Origin: Actinoplanes sp. SE50/110 | GTDB lineage: Bacteria; Actinomycetota; Actinomycetes; Mycobacteriales; Micromonosporaceae | NCBI RefSeq assembly: GCF_900119315.1 | Contig: NZ_LT827010.1 | Span: 7,372,001 to 7,436,000, forward strand | Length of the DNA: 64,000 bases | Reading direction: 5' to 3' | Part shown: positions 29,683 to 38,788 of the stretch, piece by piece | How positions within the stretch are numbered: position 1 is the stretch's first letter | How the letters are laid out: each line of letters starts with the position of its first letter | Program-made: the position numbers and the translations under genes | Notes under the pieces: model-generated | The model's database searches: none | What the model was told of the DNA's origin: nothing | What the model saw: only the letters and a program-made list of their open reading frames with translations

Positions 29683-30416
29683 CGGGCCACCCCCTCGGCG
29701 GCGCTGACCTCGGTCATCCGGGCCGCGACCCGGTCCGCGGAGGGCGCGTCCATCGCGCCCACGATCACGCCGTCGGCCAGGAAGACCACCCGGTCGGCGT
29801 GTGCGGCCGCGGCCGGGTCGTGGGTGACCATCACGATCGTCGTGCCGAGGTCGTCGACCGCCTCGCGCAGCAGACCCAGCACGTCGCGCCCGGCGGCCAG
29901 GTCGAGTGCGCCGGTCGGCTCGTCGGCGAAGATCACCTGCGGCCGGGCGGCGAGGGCCCGGGCCAGCGCCACCCGCTGCCGCTGCCCCCCGGAGAGCTGG
30001 GCCGGCCGAGCCTGCTCGCGACCGCCGAGCCCGACCCGGCGCAGCACCTCGCGGGCCCAGCCGTGGTCGGCGCGGACGCCGGCCAGACGCTGCGGCAGCA
30101 GCACGTTGTGCCAGACCGTCAGCGAGTCGAGCAGGTTGTAGGACTGGAAGACGAACCCGGCGACCCGGCGGCGCGCCTCGGTGAGTTTCGGCTCGCGCAG
30201 GTCGCCGATGTCCTGTCCACCGAGCAGCACCCGCCCGGTGCCGGGCCGGTCGAGCCCGGCGGCGCAGTGCAGGAGGGTCGACTTGCCGGAGCCGGACGGG
30301 CCCATCACCGCGGTGAAGGTGCCGCTGGTGAAGGTGGCCGAGACGCCGGCCAGGGCGCGCACGCCGAGGTAGCTCCTGGTGACGTCGATCAGCTCGACGA
30401 CGGGTGTGTTCCGCAT
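29679..30416 (-). CDS. ABC transporter ATP-binding protein (MacB/LolD type)
   Basis: 245 residues. Walker A GPSGSGKST, Q-loop FVFQSYNLL, signature LSGGQRQR, Walker B VIFADEPTGALD and H-loop VTHD are all intact. It powers the FtsX permease. The start at 30416 gives the standard N-terminus. An ATG at 30449 is in frame but lies at the expected transcription start. First gene of the ATPase-permease-kinase-regulator operon. Confidence 0.92.
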   Translation of the reverse strand: MRNTPVVELIDVTRSYLGVRALAGVSATFTSGTFTAVMGPSGSGKSTLLHCAAGLDRPGTGRVLLGGQDIGDLREPKLTEARRRVAGFVFQSYNLLDSLTVWHNVLLPQRLAGVRADHGWAREVLRRVGLGGREQARPAQLSGGQRQRVALARALAARPQVIFADEPTGALDLAAGRDVLGLLREAVDDLGTTIVMVTHDPAAAAHADRVVFLADGVIVGAMDAPSADRVAARMTEVSAAEGVAR

Positions 30417-30472
30417 GCCTCGAGCCTGGTCGAAACGGCTCTCCGGCATAACACGGCAGACCCTGGACTTCG

Positions 30473-30492
30473 GGGTAGGGCTATCCCTACCC
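30473..30492. promoter_or_regulatory. Perfect inverted repeat upstream of the ABC/two-component operon
   Basis: Arms GGGTAGGG (30473-30480) and CCCTACCC (30485-30492) flank CTAT. It lies just upstream of the ABC operon and overlaps the stop of the preceding gene. There is no T run, so it fits an operator for the NarL-type regulator better than a terminator. Confidence 0.6.
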
Positions 30493-30861
30493 GAACGTGG
30501 AGCGGAAGCGTTGCGCCAGGGACGGCGGGGCCGGCGCCGGGGTCGGCCGGCGTCCGGCGACCGGCGCGGACCGGCCGATCGGGCGGTCGTAGTCCGCGGT
30601 CGCGACGGCGTCGATGATCTGCTCGTCGGTGAACCGCTCGGAGCCCGGGATCGACGCGACGAAGCCGACCAGCACGCCGTCGCGCATCACCTGGGCCTCC
30701 AGGCCCGCGGTGCCGTCGTTGTCCCAGATCGCCTCGCGGCCGTCCGGCAGCACGATCCGGATGCCGTACTGCGTGAGACCGGCGTGCGGAAGTTTCAGAT
30801 GAGCGAAGACATTGCGCTCGCGCAGCCGAGCGACCACTCGGCGGGCCCGGTTCTCGTCCAT
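30487..30861 (-). CDS. Small conserved-looking hypothetical protein
   Basis: 124 residues, soluble. N-terminal helix MDENRARRVVARLRERNVFAHL, then strands (YGIRIVLPDGREAIWDNDG, GLEAQVMRDGVLVGFVASIPG), acidic FTDEQIIDAVATADYD and a Pro/Ala-rich tail ending RFRSTFG. Codon use is that of a real gene. I do not recognise a family. The ATG at 30861 is preferred over 30894. Confidence 0.65.
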   Translation of the reverse strand: MDENRARRVVARLRERNVFAHLKLPHAGLTQYGIRIVLPDGREAIWDNDGTAGLEAQVMRDGVLVGFVASIPGSERFTDEQIIDAVATADYDRPIGRSAPVAGRRPTPAPAPPSLAQRFRSTFG

Positions 30862-30985
30862 GCGCCCGACCGTAGCCCGACTTTCTGGAGGCACGCTGAA
30901 GGCCGGCTGGGCAGCCGCCGAAAGCCCGTCACCATCCGGTCATGTAACATCACCCAGGGACATACCCCCAGGTCACATCGATGTA

Positions 30986-31067
30986 TGTTACTCCTCTGTA
31001 ACAGGAAAATCACTGCTTTCTATTTCTCGGGCTCTTGACTTACTGTGCGGTAACCGAAGCGCTTCGG
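30986..31067. promoter_or_regulatory. Two palindromes upstream of the SGNH hydrolase gene
   Basis: TGTTAC-N6-GTAACA at 30986-31003 and a perfect 14-base palindrome CCGAAGCGCTTCGG at 31054-31067, 37 bases before the ATG. A TTGACT lies at 31035-31040. These look like regulator sites; the protein is unknown. Confidence 0.4.
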
Positions 31068-31103
31068 CCCCAGAGATCCCCTCGTGGATATCGGAGGCCA
31101 ACG

Positions 31104-31886
31104 ATGAGTAGGGCTACCGTCCTCGCCTGTCTCGTCTCCTCGTCCGTCCTCGCGCTCACGATCGCCGCCGCCTCCCCCGCCCAAGCGGCCGGCGTCGACT
31201 ACGTCGCCCTCGGCGACTCCTACTCGTCCGGGGTCGGCGCGCCCGGACAATCCGGCAGCTGCCTGCGCAGCAACTACAGCTACGCCGCACAGTGGGCGGC
31301 GAAGCACAGCCCGGCCTCGTTCCAGTTCCTGGCCTGCAGCGGTGCGGTCACCGACGACGTGCTGAACACCCAGGTCCCGGCCATGACCAGCGGCGCCGAC
31401 CTGGTCAGCATCACCATCGGCGGCAACGACGCCGGCTTCGCGCCGACCGTGCTGACCTGCCTGACCAGCAGCGACGCCACCTGCGCCGCGAAGGTCGCGG
31501 CCGGCAAGACGTACGTCGCGAACACGCTGCCCGGCAAGCTCGACGCGACCTATCAGGCGATCCGTGCGAAGGCCCCGGGCGCGAAGGTGGTCGTGCTGTC
31601 CTACCCGAACATCTTCGACACCTCGTCGGCGCTCTGCGAGATGGACGCCACCAAGCGCAAGGCGCTGAACAGCGGGGCGCAGGCCCTGGACGACATGATC
31701 AAGGCGCGGGCGACCGCCGCGGGCTTCACCTTCGCCGACGTCCGCGGCAACTTCACCGGCCACGGGGTGTGCGCGTCTAGGCCGTACCTCAACGGCCTGA
31801 CCATCATCCCGCCGCAGAACTCCTACCACCCCAACACCAACGGCTACACGTACGGCTATCTCCCGGCTCTGACGAACGCCGCCTGA
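31104..31886 (+). CDS. Secreted SGNH/GDSL hydrolase (esterase/lipase)
   Basis: 260 residues. Signal peptide 1-28 (ASPAQA cut), then block I GDSYSSG with the nucleophile Ser, block III GGNDAGF and block V His in SYHPN. Six Cys suggest three disulfides, as in Streptomyces secreted lipases/esterases of this family. GGAGG precedes the ATG at 31104. It hydrolyses extracellular esters; substrate unknown. Monocistronic with palindromes upstream. Confidence 0.92.
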   Translation: MSRATVLACLVSSSVLALTIAAASPAQAAGVDYVALGDSYSSGVGAPGQSGSCLRSNYSYAAQWAAKHSPASFQFLACSGAVTDDVLNTQVPAMTSGADLVSITIGGNDAGFAPTVLTCLTSSDATCAAKVAAGKTYVANTLPGKLDATYQAIRAKAPGAKVVVLSYPNIFDTSSALCEMDATKRKALNSGAQALDDMIKARATAAGFTFADVRGNFTGHGVCASRPYLNGLTIIPPQNSYHPNTNGYTYGYLPALTNAA

Positions 31887-31985
31887 CCGCCGCGGTGCGC
31901 GGTGGGGCCTGCGTGCCCCGCCGCAACCCGGTGGCACCGGGCGGGGACCTCCGATGACCGCCCGGGGACGGCAGGATCCCTGGGC

Positions 31986-32291
31986 ATGGCCCGAGTGAAC
32001 ACGCTGCTCTTCCTGCTCGCCGTCGCGCTCGTCGTGGTGGCGCTGATCGACTGCCTGCTCACCGCCCCCGCCCGGCTCCGGCACTTCCCGCGCGCCGCCT
32101 GGCTCGTGCTGATCCTCTGCTGCCCGGTCGCCGGCGCCATCGCCTGGTTCCGCGCCGGCCGCCGTCAGAACGCCGGCCAGGGCGAAGGCCTCGCCGGCCA
32201 CGAAAGCGCCGGCCGCGGCGAAAAGCCGATCGGCCCGGAGGACGACCCGGAATTCATCCGGCTACTGGCCGCCGCAATCCGGGAAGGCTGA
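31986..32291 (+). CDS. PLDc_N-domain small membrane protein
   Basis: 101 residues. Two helices (about 5-24 and 38-56) with the FPRAAWLVLILCCPVAGAIAWF signature split across the second helix, typical of the PLD nuclease N-terminal domain. The cytoplasmic tail is charged. Function unknown; often an accessory of envelope proteins. The last codons (AAIREG, stop) form the first unit of the 28-base repeat that follows. Confidence 0.85.
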   Translation: MARVNTLLFLLAVALVVVALIDCLLTAPARLRHFPRAAWLVLILCCPVAGAIAWFRAGRRQNAGQGEGLAGHESAGRGEKPIGPEDDPEFIRLLAAAIREG

Positions 32292-32403
32292 AAACGCCGC
32301 CGCAATCCGGGAAGGCCGAGACCGCCGCCACGGTCCGGGAAGGCTGAAAACGCCGCCGCAATCCGGGAAGGTCAGAGGAACCGGCGCAATCCGCGAAGGC
32401 TAG
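32267..32403. repeat. 28-bp tandem repeat at the convergent 3' ends
   Basis: About five units of GCCGCCGCAATCCGGGAAGG plus a variable tail. The array begins inside the last codons of the PLDc_N gene and ends at the stop of the convergent gene at 32400. Confidence 0.85.
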
Positions 32404-33044
32404 GAGAAGAGCGGCCGCCAGACATACCGGCGCTTCCACGAATCGTCGCCGGTCAGGAATCCGGTCAGCAACCGCGACGCCTCCAGCGGATCGGTCGTCT
32501 CGGTCCGGAAGTGATGCTCCGGCCCGCCCTCCCGATATTCCAGCGCATACCGTCCCGGCTCGGTCCCGGCCGCCGGCCCGTAACCCACCTGCACGAACCA
32601 CCCGTCGGAGCGTTCCAGGATGACGAAGTGGTTGTCCGGACCGAGCTCGCCGACCAGGGTGTCGATCCGGTCGGAACTGGGGTCGGGGATCTCCGGCCCG
32701 GCCGCCGAGGTGAGGGTGAAGGCGGCGAGGTGCCCGGCGGCGTTGGGGTTGAGCAGGCCGCTCTGCGGCTCGTAGCAGACCAGGCCGTGCTCGCGGGCCA
32801 GTGCGACGACGGCGGCGCCCACCTCGCCGGCCCGGGGCCAGGCGACCGACAGGGCCAGGAGTTCGTCGGAGGCCGGCGGGACGATGCTCCACGTGCCGGA
32901 GCCGGGTGGGAAGCGGTCGAGCAGGGCGGCGCGCATGGCGCGGACCGCGGGATGCGGGCGGAAGGCGCCCTGCCGCAGCCGGCTCTCGGCGATCGCGGGC
33001 GTGATCGGTTCCGGCTCGTGCCAGACGTACAGATCGAAGCTCAT
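32400..33044 (-). CDS. Hypothetical protein, MSFDLYVW family
   Basis: 214 residues, soluble, starting MSFDLYVWHEPEPIT. Proteins beginning this way are small alpha/beta proteins sometimes found as immunity proteins of polymorphic toxins; no toxin is adjacent here. The C-terminal part (HFVILERSDGWFVQVGYG) resembles a SUKH/Imm-type strand pattern, a weak similarity. GGAGGT lies 11 bases before the ATG at 33044; a GTG at 33053 is an alternative. Confidence 0.65.
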   Translation of the reverse strand: MSFDLYVWHEPEPITPAIAESRLRQGAFRPHPAVRAMRAALLDRFPPGSGTWSIVPPASDELLALSVAWPRAGEVGAAVVALAREHGLVCYEPQSGLLNPNAAGHLAAFTLTSAAGPEIPDPSSDRIDTLVGELGPDNHFVILERSDGWFVQVGYGPAAGTEPGRYALEYREGGPEHHFRTETTDPLEASRLLTGFLTGDDSWKRRYVWRPLFS

Positions 33045-33090
33045 GACGGACACCACCTCCGCGGGTATCGAAGGATCTTAGTAACCCCTG

Positions 33091-34704
33091 TCACCAGGTG
33101 AAGACCCGGCCCCGGGCGGTGCTGGTCGCGGTGTGGCCGTCCCGCTCGTACCGGAAGGCCATCACCACGGTGTAGTTGCGGCCGCGGCGCGGTGTGGCGC
33201 CGGCCGGTCCGCAGGCCCGGGTCATCTGACCGCCGGTGAAGGTGAGCCCGTCACAGGTGGTGGGGCCGGCCACGGTACGACCGGTGTCCGCGTCGCGCAA
33301 CGTCACCTCGATGTGCGCGCGGCCGCCGGCCGGCGCGGTGAGGGACGCCTGGAACTGCACGGTCCGGCCGATCGACTGGCACGGCTTCGGGGCGAGCGGA
33401 CTGCGGGTGGCCAGGTCGATCATGAGGCCGGGCGCGCACTCCCACGGGCCCCGCACCTCGTCCTCCGGCTGGGGTGGGCGCGGCTGGACGGCCCGTTTCG
33501 TACGTACGCGGGAAGGTTTCGCAGGTTTCGTGGAGGAAACGACCTTTCGGCGCGGGACGACCTGGACCGAGGCGGCCGGCGCGGGGTGGCTGGGCAGCGC
33601 CGACGGCGAGGCCGGGGTGCCGCCGTGCCGCCAGATCGAGCCGGCGACGCCGGCGGCGAGCAGCACCCCGGCGAGGACCGCGACCGCCGCGCTGGACCGC
33701 ACCCATCGATGGCCCGGTGCGGCGTTGCGCGGGCGGCGGGCCTGCGCGACGGCGCGCGGCAGCCGGATGCCGTCGCGCAGTTCCGGCGGGTCGACCGCCC
33801 GGTCGTCCGGGTCGGCGGGCGGCAGGCTGGGCGGCGCGGGCGGCGGCAGCGGCGCGATTCCGGCCAGTTTGCGGTTGAGTTCGCGCAGCTCACGCACGAG
33901 AGCGGCGGCCGCCGGACGCTGCCGGGGCTTCGCCGAGAGGCATCCGCGGATGAGTCTCCACAGGTCGTCGGGGATGCCGGGGCGACGTTTCGGACGACCC
34001 TCGGCATGCATGCGCATCAGTTCCGGGACGGAGTCGCTGAGGTACGGCGGCTGCCCGGAGACCAGCTCGTAGAGGAGCACGCCGAGCGCGTAGACGTCGG
34101 TGGCCGGGCTGGGGGTGACCCCGTGGAACGCCTCCGGCGCCATGTAGTGCGGGGTCCCGACGACCGCGTTCGGGGTGGTCATGCTCGGCACGTTGAGGAT
34201 CCGGGCGATGCCGAAGTCGGTCAGCCGGGTCTCCAGCCGGCCGTTGCGTTCGAGCACCAGGATGTTGTCCGGTTTGAGGTCGCGGTGGATGATCCCGAGG
34301 TCGTGCGCCTCGGCGAGGGCGTCGGCGACCTGCGCGGCGAGCCGCACCGCCTCGGCCGGCGCCAGGGTGCGTTCGCGGTGCAGGTGGTCGCGCAGGCTGC
34401 CGCCGGCCACCAGGTCCATCACCAGGCCGAGGGTCTCGCCGACGCTGAACAGGTCGCGGACCCGGACCACGTTGCGGTGTCGGAGCATGAGCAGGATGGT
34501 GCGTTCCTGGACGAAGCGGGTGACCAGCCGGGGCTGCCGGAGCAGGCTCTCGTGCAGGAGTTTGACGGCGACCGGTTCCCCGGTGGTGCTGTCCTCGCCC
34601 TCCCACACCGTTCCGGTGGCGCCCTGCCCGATCGGCTTGACGAGCCGGTACGAATTGCCGACACTCCGTCCGGCCAGTGGCTCGCTGTCGGTCGAATCCT
34701 GCAT
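33091..34704 (-). CDS. Transmembrane Ser/Thr protein kinase (Hanks type)
   Basis: 537 residues. The kinase domain (about 19-275) is complete: GQGATGTVWEG, Lys in VAVKLLHE, HRDLKPDN, DFG, and APE in MAPEAF. A Pro-rich juxtamembrane region precedes a single helix (about 336-355). The extracellular part (about 400-537) has no PASTA repeats but is a beta-rich, Cys-containing domain of unknown ligand. No phosphatase is adjacent. Start at 34704 is chosen from the domain boundary; a longer in-frame version exists. Confidence 0.9.
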   Translation of the reverse strand: MQDSTDSEPLAGRSVGNSYRLVKPIGQGATGTVWEGEDSTTGEPVAVKLLHESLLRQPRLVTRFVQERTILLMLRHRNVVRVRDLFSVGETLGLVMDLVAGGSLRDHLHRERTLAPAEAVRLAAQVADALAEAHDLGIIHRDLKPDNILVLERNGRLETRLTDFGIARILNVPSMTTPNAVVGTPHYMAPEAFHGVTPSPATDVYALGVLLYELVSGQPPYLSDSVPELMRMHAEGRPKRRPGIPDDLWRLIRGCLSAKPRQRPAAAALVRELRELNRKLAGIAPLPPPAPPSLPPADPDDRAVDPPELRDGIRLPRAVAQARRPRNAAPGHRWVRSSAAVAVLAGVLLAAGVAGSIWRHGGTPASPSALPSHPAPAASVQVVPRRKVVSSTKPAKPSRVRTKRAVQPRPPQPEDEVRGPWECAPGLMIDLATRSPLAPKPCQSIGRTVQFQASLTAPAGGRAHIEVTLRDADTGRTVAGPTTCDGLTFTGGQMTRACGPAGATPRRGRNYTVVMAFRYERDGHTATSTARGRVFTW

Positions 34705-34814
34705 GATGGAGAATATTGCTTTTTGTCCGGATGGCCTGGCAAGCCCGCGGCGGCAAGTTCGCACGGTCCGGCAGGCTTGTCCACCGGACCGTCACGAATA
34801 CCCGCAGAAGTCGT

Positions 34815-36827
34815 TCAGGGCGTCGGCTGCGGGCCGCACAGCGACCGGATCGCCCCCAACAGGGTCGAACGGGTGAACGGCTTCTCCAGCAACATGCTGT
34901 TGTCGTCCAGGTGCAACTGCGGCCCCAGCGACGCCGCGGTGTACCCGGACATGTAGAGCACCGGAAGATCCGGTTGGTGGGTGCGCAATGCCCCGGCCAG
35001 CTCCGGCCCGGTCATCGTCGGCATCACCACATCGGTGATCAGCAGGTCCGGCCGGGCGCCGGAGGCCACCTGGGTGACCGCGGTCAGCGCGTCGGTGGCC
35101 ACCGCGATCTCGTAGCCGGCCGGCGCGATCAGCCGCTGCACCAGCTGCGCCACGTCCGGCTGATCCTCGACGATCAGCACCCGGCCGATCACCGCGGACT
35201 TCTCCCGGCGCTCACCGGCCGGCTGCGCCCGCTCCTCGGCGGCCGGCAGATAGATGTGCACCGTGGTGCCCATCCGCGGCTTCGACTCCAGCTCGATGTG
35301 CCCGCCCAGGTTCTGCACGATCCCCGCGGTGGTGGCCAGGCCCAGCCCGGCCGCGGTCGGCCGGGTGGTGAAGAACGGCTCCAGGGCCCGCTTGCGGATC
35401 TCCTCGTCCATGCCGGTGCCGGTGTCGGTGACCACCAGGTGCACCAGCTTGCCGGTCGGCGCGCCCTCGGCCAGCTGGCCCGGCTCGACCACCTCGTTGG
35501 TGGCCGCCACCCGCAGCATGCCGCCGTGCAGCATCGCGTCGCGGGCGTTCGCCGCCAGGTTGACCAGCGCCTGCTCCAACGGCCCGCGCTCCGCGCGCAC
35601 CGGCCAGACATCCGGTCCGAAGGCCAGGTCCAGACCGATGTGCTCACCGAGGGTCCGACTGAACAGGGACTGTACGTCGGTGAGCAGATCCGGGATGGGA
35701 ATCACCTCCGGCCGGTTGCCCTCGCTGCGCCCGAACGCGAGCAGCTGGTGCGTGAGGGTCCGCCCGGTCGCCACCGCGTCCAGGATGTCCTTGGCGAGCT
35801 GCTGCTGCGGCGTGCCGTCCGCGGACTGGCTCAGGATCATGTCGGCCGAGCCGGCCACCACCGTCATCAGGTTGTTGAAGTCGTGCGACAGGCCGCCGAT
35901 CAGCTGGCCCAGACTGTCCAGCCGGCGCAGGTGGTCGAGCTGGCGTTTGAGGCCGCGGGCGTCGATGTGGTCGGTGGTGTCGGTGATCATGCAGAGCACG
36001 CCGGCGAACTCGCCGTGGTCGTCGCGGATCGGCATCATGCTCATCCGCACGCTGCGCCGCGACCCGTCGGCGCGCATCAGGCGGGTGGCGCCCACCGTCG
36101 ACCGGCCCTGCTTGCACTCGGCGATCCGGCGGTCCAGCTCCTTCTGCCCCTGATTGTCCAGGAAGCCGCGCAGCGACACCCCGATCAGCTCGCTGCGGGG
36201 CATCCCGAGGACCACACCGATCGGCTCGTTGGCGTAGGTGGCGACGCCCTCCGGGTCGAGCTGCAGCACCCCTTCCGGGATGGTCTCCAGGACCCGGCGG
36301 TAGCGCTCCTCGGCGGCCCGCAGCCGCTCCTGGGCGCGGGCGCCGGCCACCGCCAGCGACAGCTCACCGGCGATGTCGCGGGCCAGCTCCACCTCGGGCG
36401 TCGAATAGAACGCGTCCGGGGTGTGCCGGGTCAGGATCAGATAGCCGGCGTACGTGTTGTCGACGATCACCGGGCTGAGCACCGCCGCCGTGATCCCGTC
36501 GCCCGGCCCGGCCAGCGCCGCCGCCGAGTCGCCGGCCAGCACGATCGGACGCCGGCTGGCGGCCAGCGTGGTGGAGTACTCGTCGTCGGGCGCCCGGCCG
36601 GCCCGGTCCAGCGCCTTGGCCAGCGCCGTGGAACGGTCGTCCGCCACGTGGTGGTACGCGATCGCCTCGTACTCCCCGTCGTCGCGCAGCAGTTGCACCC
36701 CGGCGCCGTCGCCGATCATGTCAGCGGCGGCGCGGGCGGCCGTGGATCGCACCTCGGCCGGATCCGTGGCGGCGCGGCTGAGCGCGAGGGCGAGGTCGGC
36801 GAGCGCGTACCGGAGGGGGTAAGCCAT
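34815..36827 (-). CDS. Cytoplasmic GAF-PAS hybrid histidine kinase with receiver domain
   Basis: About 670 residues. GAF (about 25-165), PAS (about 180-300), HisKA with phospho-acceptor His in GLSHDFNNLM, an HATPase with DTGTGMDEE and GLGLATTAG, then a C-terminal receiver with Asp in LLITDVVMP. No membrane helix. The hybrid layout suggests phosphorelay or auto-inhibition. No cognate regulator is adjacent. Start uncertain among 36827, 36836 and 36842; none has a strong ribosome site. Confidence 0.88.
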   Translation of the reverse strand: MAYPLRYALADLALALSRAATDPAEVRSTAARAAADMIGDGAGVQLLRDDGEYEAIAYHHVADDRSTALAKALDRAGRAPDDEYSTTLAASRRPIVLAGDSAAALAGPGDGITAAVLSPVIVDNTYAGYLILTRHTPDAFYSTPEVELARDIAGELSLAVAGARAQERLRAAEERYRRVLETIPEGVLQLDPEGVATYANEPIGVVLGMPRSELIGVSLRGFLDNQGQKELDRRIAECKQGRSTVGATRLMRADGSRRSVRMSMMPIRDDHGEFAGVLCMITDTTDHIDARGLKRQLDHLRRLDSLGQLIGGLSHDFNNLMTVVAGSADMILSQSADGTPQQQLAKDILDAVATGRTLTHQLLAFGRSEGNRPEVIPIPDLLTDVQSLFSRTLGEHIGLDLAFGPDVWPVRAERGPLEQALVNLAANARDAMLHGGMLRVAATNEVVEPGQLAEGAPTGKLVHLVVTDTGTGMDEEIRKRALEPFFTTRPTAAGLGLATTAGIVQNLGGHIELESKPRMGTTVHIYLPAAEERAQPAGERREKSAVIGRVLIVEDQPDVAQLVQRLIAPAGYEIAVATDALTAVTQVASGARPDLLITDVVMPTMTGPELAGALRTHQPDLPVLYMSGYTAASLGPQLHLDDNSMLLEKPFTRSTLLGAIRSLCGPQPTP

Positions 36828-36928
36828 GACACCCATGTGCACATTTTTCGTGTTACGGGACGTGCGTGAGGGGTGTTCGCCGGAATCCGGCCCAGTTGTT
36901 CAGACCCGGGCCGGATTCCGGGCCGGAT

Positions 36929-37873
36929 TCAGACGAACAGGGCGCTGACCGACTCGCCGTTGTGTATGCGCCGCATCGCCTCGGCCAGCGGCGCGGCCAC
37001 CGAGATCACGGTCAGCTTCTCGTGCCGCTTGCTCGCCGGGATCGGCACCGTGTTGGTGCAGACGATCTCCTCGATCTCCTTCTCCGCGGCCAGCCGCTGC
37101 ACCGCGTCGTCGGTGAGCAGCCCGTGCGTGCAGGCCACCCGCACACTGCGCACGTTGCGCTCGCGCAGCCGGGCGAGCAGCTCGAACACCGTGCTGCCCT
37201 TGGCGATCTCGTCGTCCAGCACGATCACGTCCCGGTCACCGACCTCACCGATGATCGAGTTGATCACCACCTTGTCGTCGGCGAACCGCTGCTTGGCGCC
37301 GGCCGCGACCTCGATCCCGAGCAGCCGGGCGAACGCGGCCGCCTCCTTGGCGTTGCCCAGGTCCGGGGAGACGACCACGGTGTTGCTCAGGTCGTAGCCC
37401 CGGAAGTGGTGGGCCAGCTCGCGCAGCGCGTGCAGGTGGTCGACCGGGATGCTGAAGAAGCCGTGCACCTGCGGCGAGTGCAGGGTCATCGCCAGCACCC
37501 GGTCGGCGCCGGCGGTGGTCAGCAGGTCGGCGACCAGGCGGCCGCCGATCGAGATGCGAGGGGCGTCCTTCTTGTCGGACCGGGCGTAGGCGTAATGCGG
37601 CAGGACCACGGTGATCCGGCCGGCCGACGCGCCCCGGGCGGCGTCGAGCATGAAGAGCAACTCGGCGAGATGCTCCTGGGTCGGGGGAACCAGCGGCTGG
37701 ATCAGGAACACGTCCCGTTCCCGGCAGTTACCCTGCAGCTGCACCTCGATGCAGTCGTTGGCGAACCGGGAGATCTTGGTCGGCAGCAGCGGCACCGCGA
37801 GGTGCTCGCAGATCTCCGCGGCGAGTTCGGGATGGGCGGATCCGGTGAAGACGGCGATGTCGCGCACGGCCAC
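36929..37873 (-). CDS. prs: Ribose-phosphate pyrophosphokinase (PRPP synthetase) paralogue
   Basis: 314 residues, full length. The catalytic flexible loop is YARSDKKDAPR, the His of LHSPQVHGFF is kept, and VSPDLGNAKE replaces VSPDxGGxKR. The ribose-5-phosphate loop reads DDEIAKGST where most enzymes have DDxxDTGGT or DDMADTCGT. It should make PRPP from ribose-5-phosphate and ATP, perhaps with altered regulation. Monocistronic and divergent from an ABC ATPase. Possibly not the housekeeping copy. Confidence 0.85.
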   Translation of the reverse strand: MAVRDIAVFTGSAHPELAAEICEHLAVPLLPTKISRFANDCIEVQLQGNCRERDVFLIQPLVPPTQEHLAELLFMLDAARGASAGRITVVLPHYAYARSDKKDAPRISIGGRLVADLLTTAGADRVLAMTLHSPQVHGFFSIPVDHLHALRELAHHFRGYDLSNTVVVSPDLGNAKEAAAFARLLGIEVAAGAKQRFADDKVVINSIIGEVGDRDVIVLDDEIAKGSTVFELLARLRERNVRSVRVACTHGLLTDDAVQRLAAEKEIEEIVCTNTVPIPASKRHEKLTVISVAAPLAEAMRRIHNGESVSALFV

Positions 37874-37933
37874 ATGCTAAGTGCCCCGGTTACGGGGTCG
37901 TCAGGGACCGTCCGGCACCGTTAGCGTGCTCTC

Positions 37934-38776
37934 ATGAACGGACTCGCGGTCGCCTGCCGGCGGGTGGTGCACATCTACCGTGCCGAGGCGGGGGACGTGG
38001 TGGCCCTGGCCGGGGTCGATCTCTCCATAGCGCCGGGCGAGACCCTCGCCCTGGTCGGACCCTCCGGGTCCGGCAAATCGACGCTCATCGCACTGCTCGC
38101 CGGCCTGATGCGGCCGTCGGCGGGACGGATCAACATCGGGACGTACGACATGGGCAAGCTCTCCGACTCGGAGATCTCCCGCCTGCGCGGCACCGAGATC
38201 GGCGTGGTCCTGCAGGGCGCCGCCCGCAACCTGCTGCCGTACGCGACGCTGCACCGCAACATCTGGCTCGCCCAGCGCCGCGCCGCGCACACCCGTGGCA
38301 TCACACTCGACGACCCGGACCGCATCCTCGACCTGGTCGGCCTGCCCGGCCAGGGCCGCCGCAAACTCGCCGACCTCACCCCCGGCGGCCGGCAGCGGGC
38401 CGCCCTCGCGGTCGGCATCGCCACCGGCCCCGGGCTGCTGCTCGTCGATGAGCCCACCTCCCGGCTGGACACCGCCGGCCGGGACGAGGTGCTCGCTGCA
38501 CTCGAAACGGTGAACCGGGAACGCGAGACCACCATCGTGGTGGTCACCCACGACAACGAGGTCGGCGCCCGCCTCGGCCGCGCCGTCACCATCCGCGACG
38601 GCCGGGTCGGCGCCGAGGGCCGCGACGGCCAGGACTTCGCCGTGGTCGCCGGCGACGGCACGGTCCAGCTGCCCCCGGAGGTGCTGGGCTCCTATCCGCC
38701 CGGCACCCTCTTCACCGTCCAGCACGTCGACGGCGAGGTCACCCTGGTCCCCGGGGGCACCGAGACCGCCGCCTGA
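37934..38776 (+). CDS. ABC transporter ATP-binding protein (LolD/MacB-like)
   Basis: 280 residues. Walker A GPSGSGKST, Walker B LLLVDEPTS and H-loop VTHD are intact. The signature is LTPGGRQR instead of LSGGQ. A C-terminal extension of about 60 residues follows the ATPase core. No intact permease is adjacent. The permease remnant and second ATPase at 39.7-40.8 kb were probably its partners. Confidence 0.88.
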   Translation: MNGLAVACRRVVHIYRAEAGDVVALAGVDLSIAPGETLALVGPSGSGKSTLIALLAGLMRPSAGRINIGTYDMGKLSDSEISRLRGTEIGVVLQGAARNLLPYATLHRNIWLAQRRAAHTRGITLDDPDRILDLVGLPGQGRRKLADLTPGGRQRAALAVGIATGPGLLLVDEPTSRLDTAGRDEVLAALETVNRERETTIVVVTHDNEVGARLGRAVTIRDGRVGAEGRDGQDFAVVAGDGTVQLPPEVLGSYPPGTLFTVQHVDGEVTLVPGGTETAA

Positions 38777-38788
38777 CCCGGGCCGCGA

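Noticed and set aside
30473..30492. Rho-independent terminator
   Set aside because: Hairpin is perfect but no T run follows on either strand; its placement at a promoter favours an operator.
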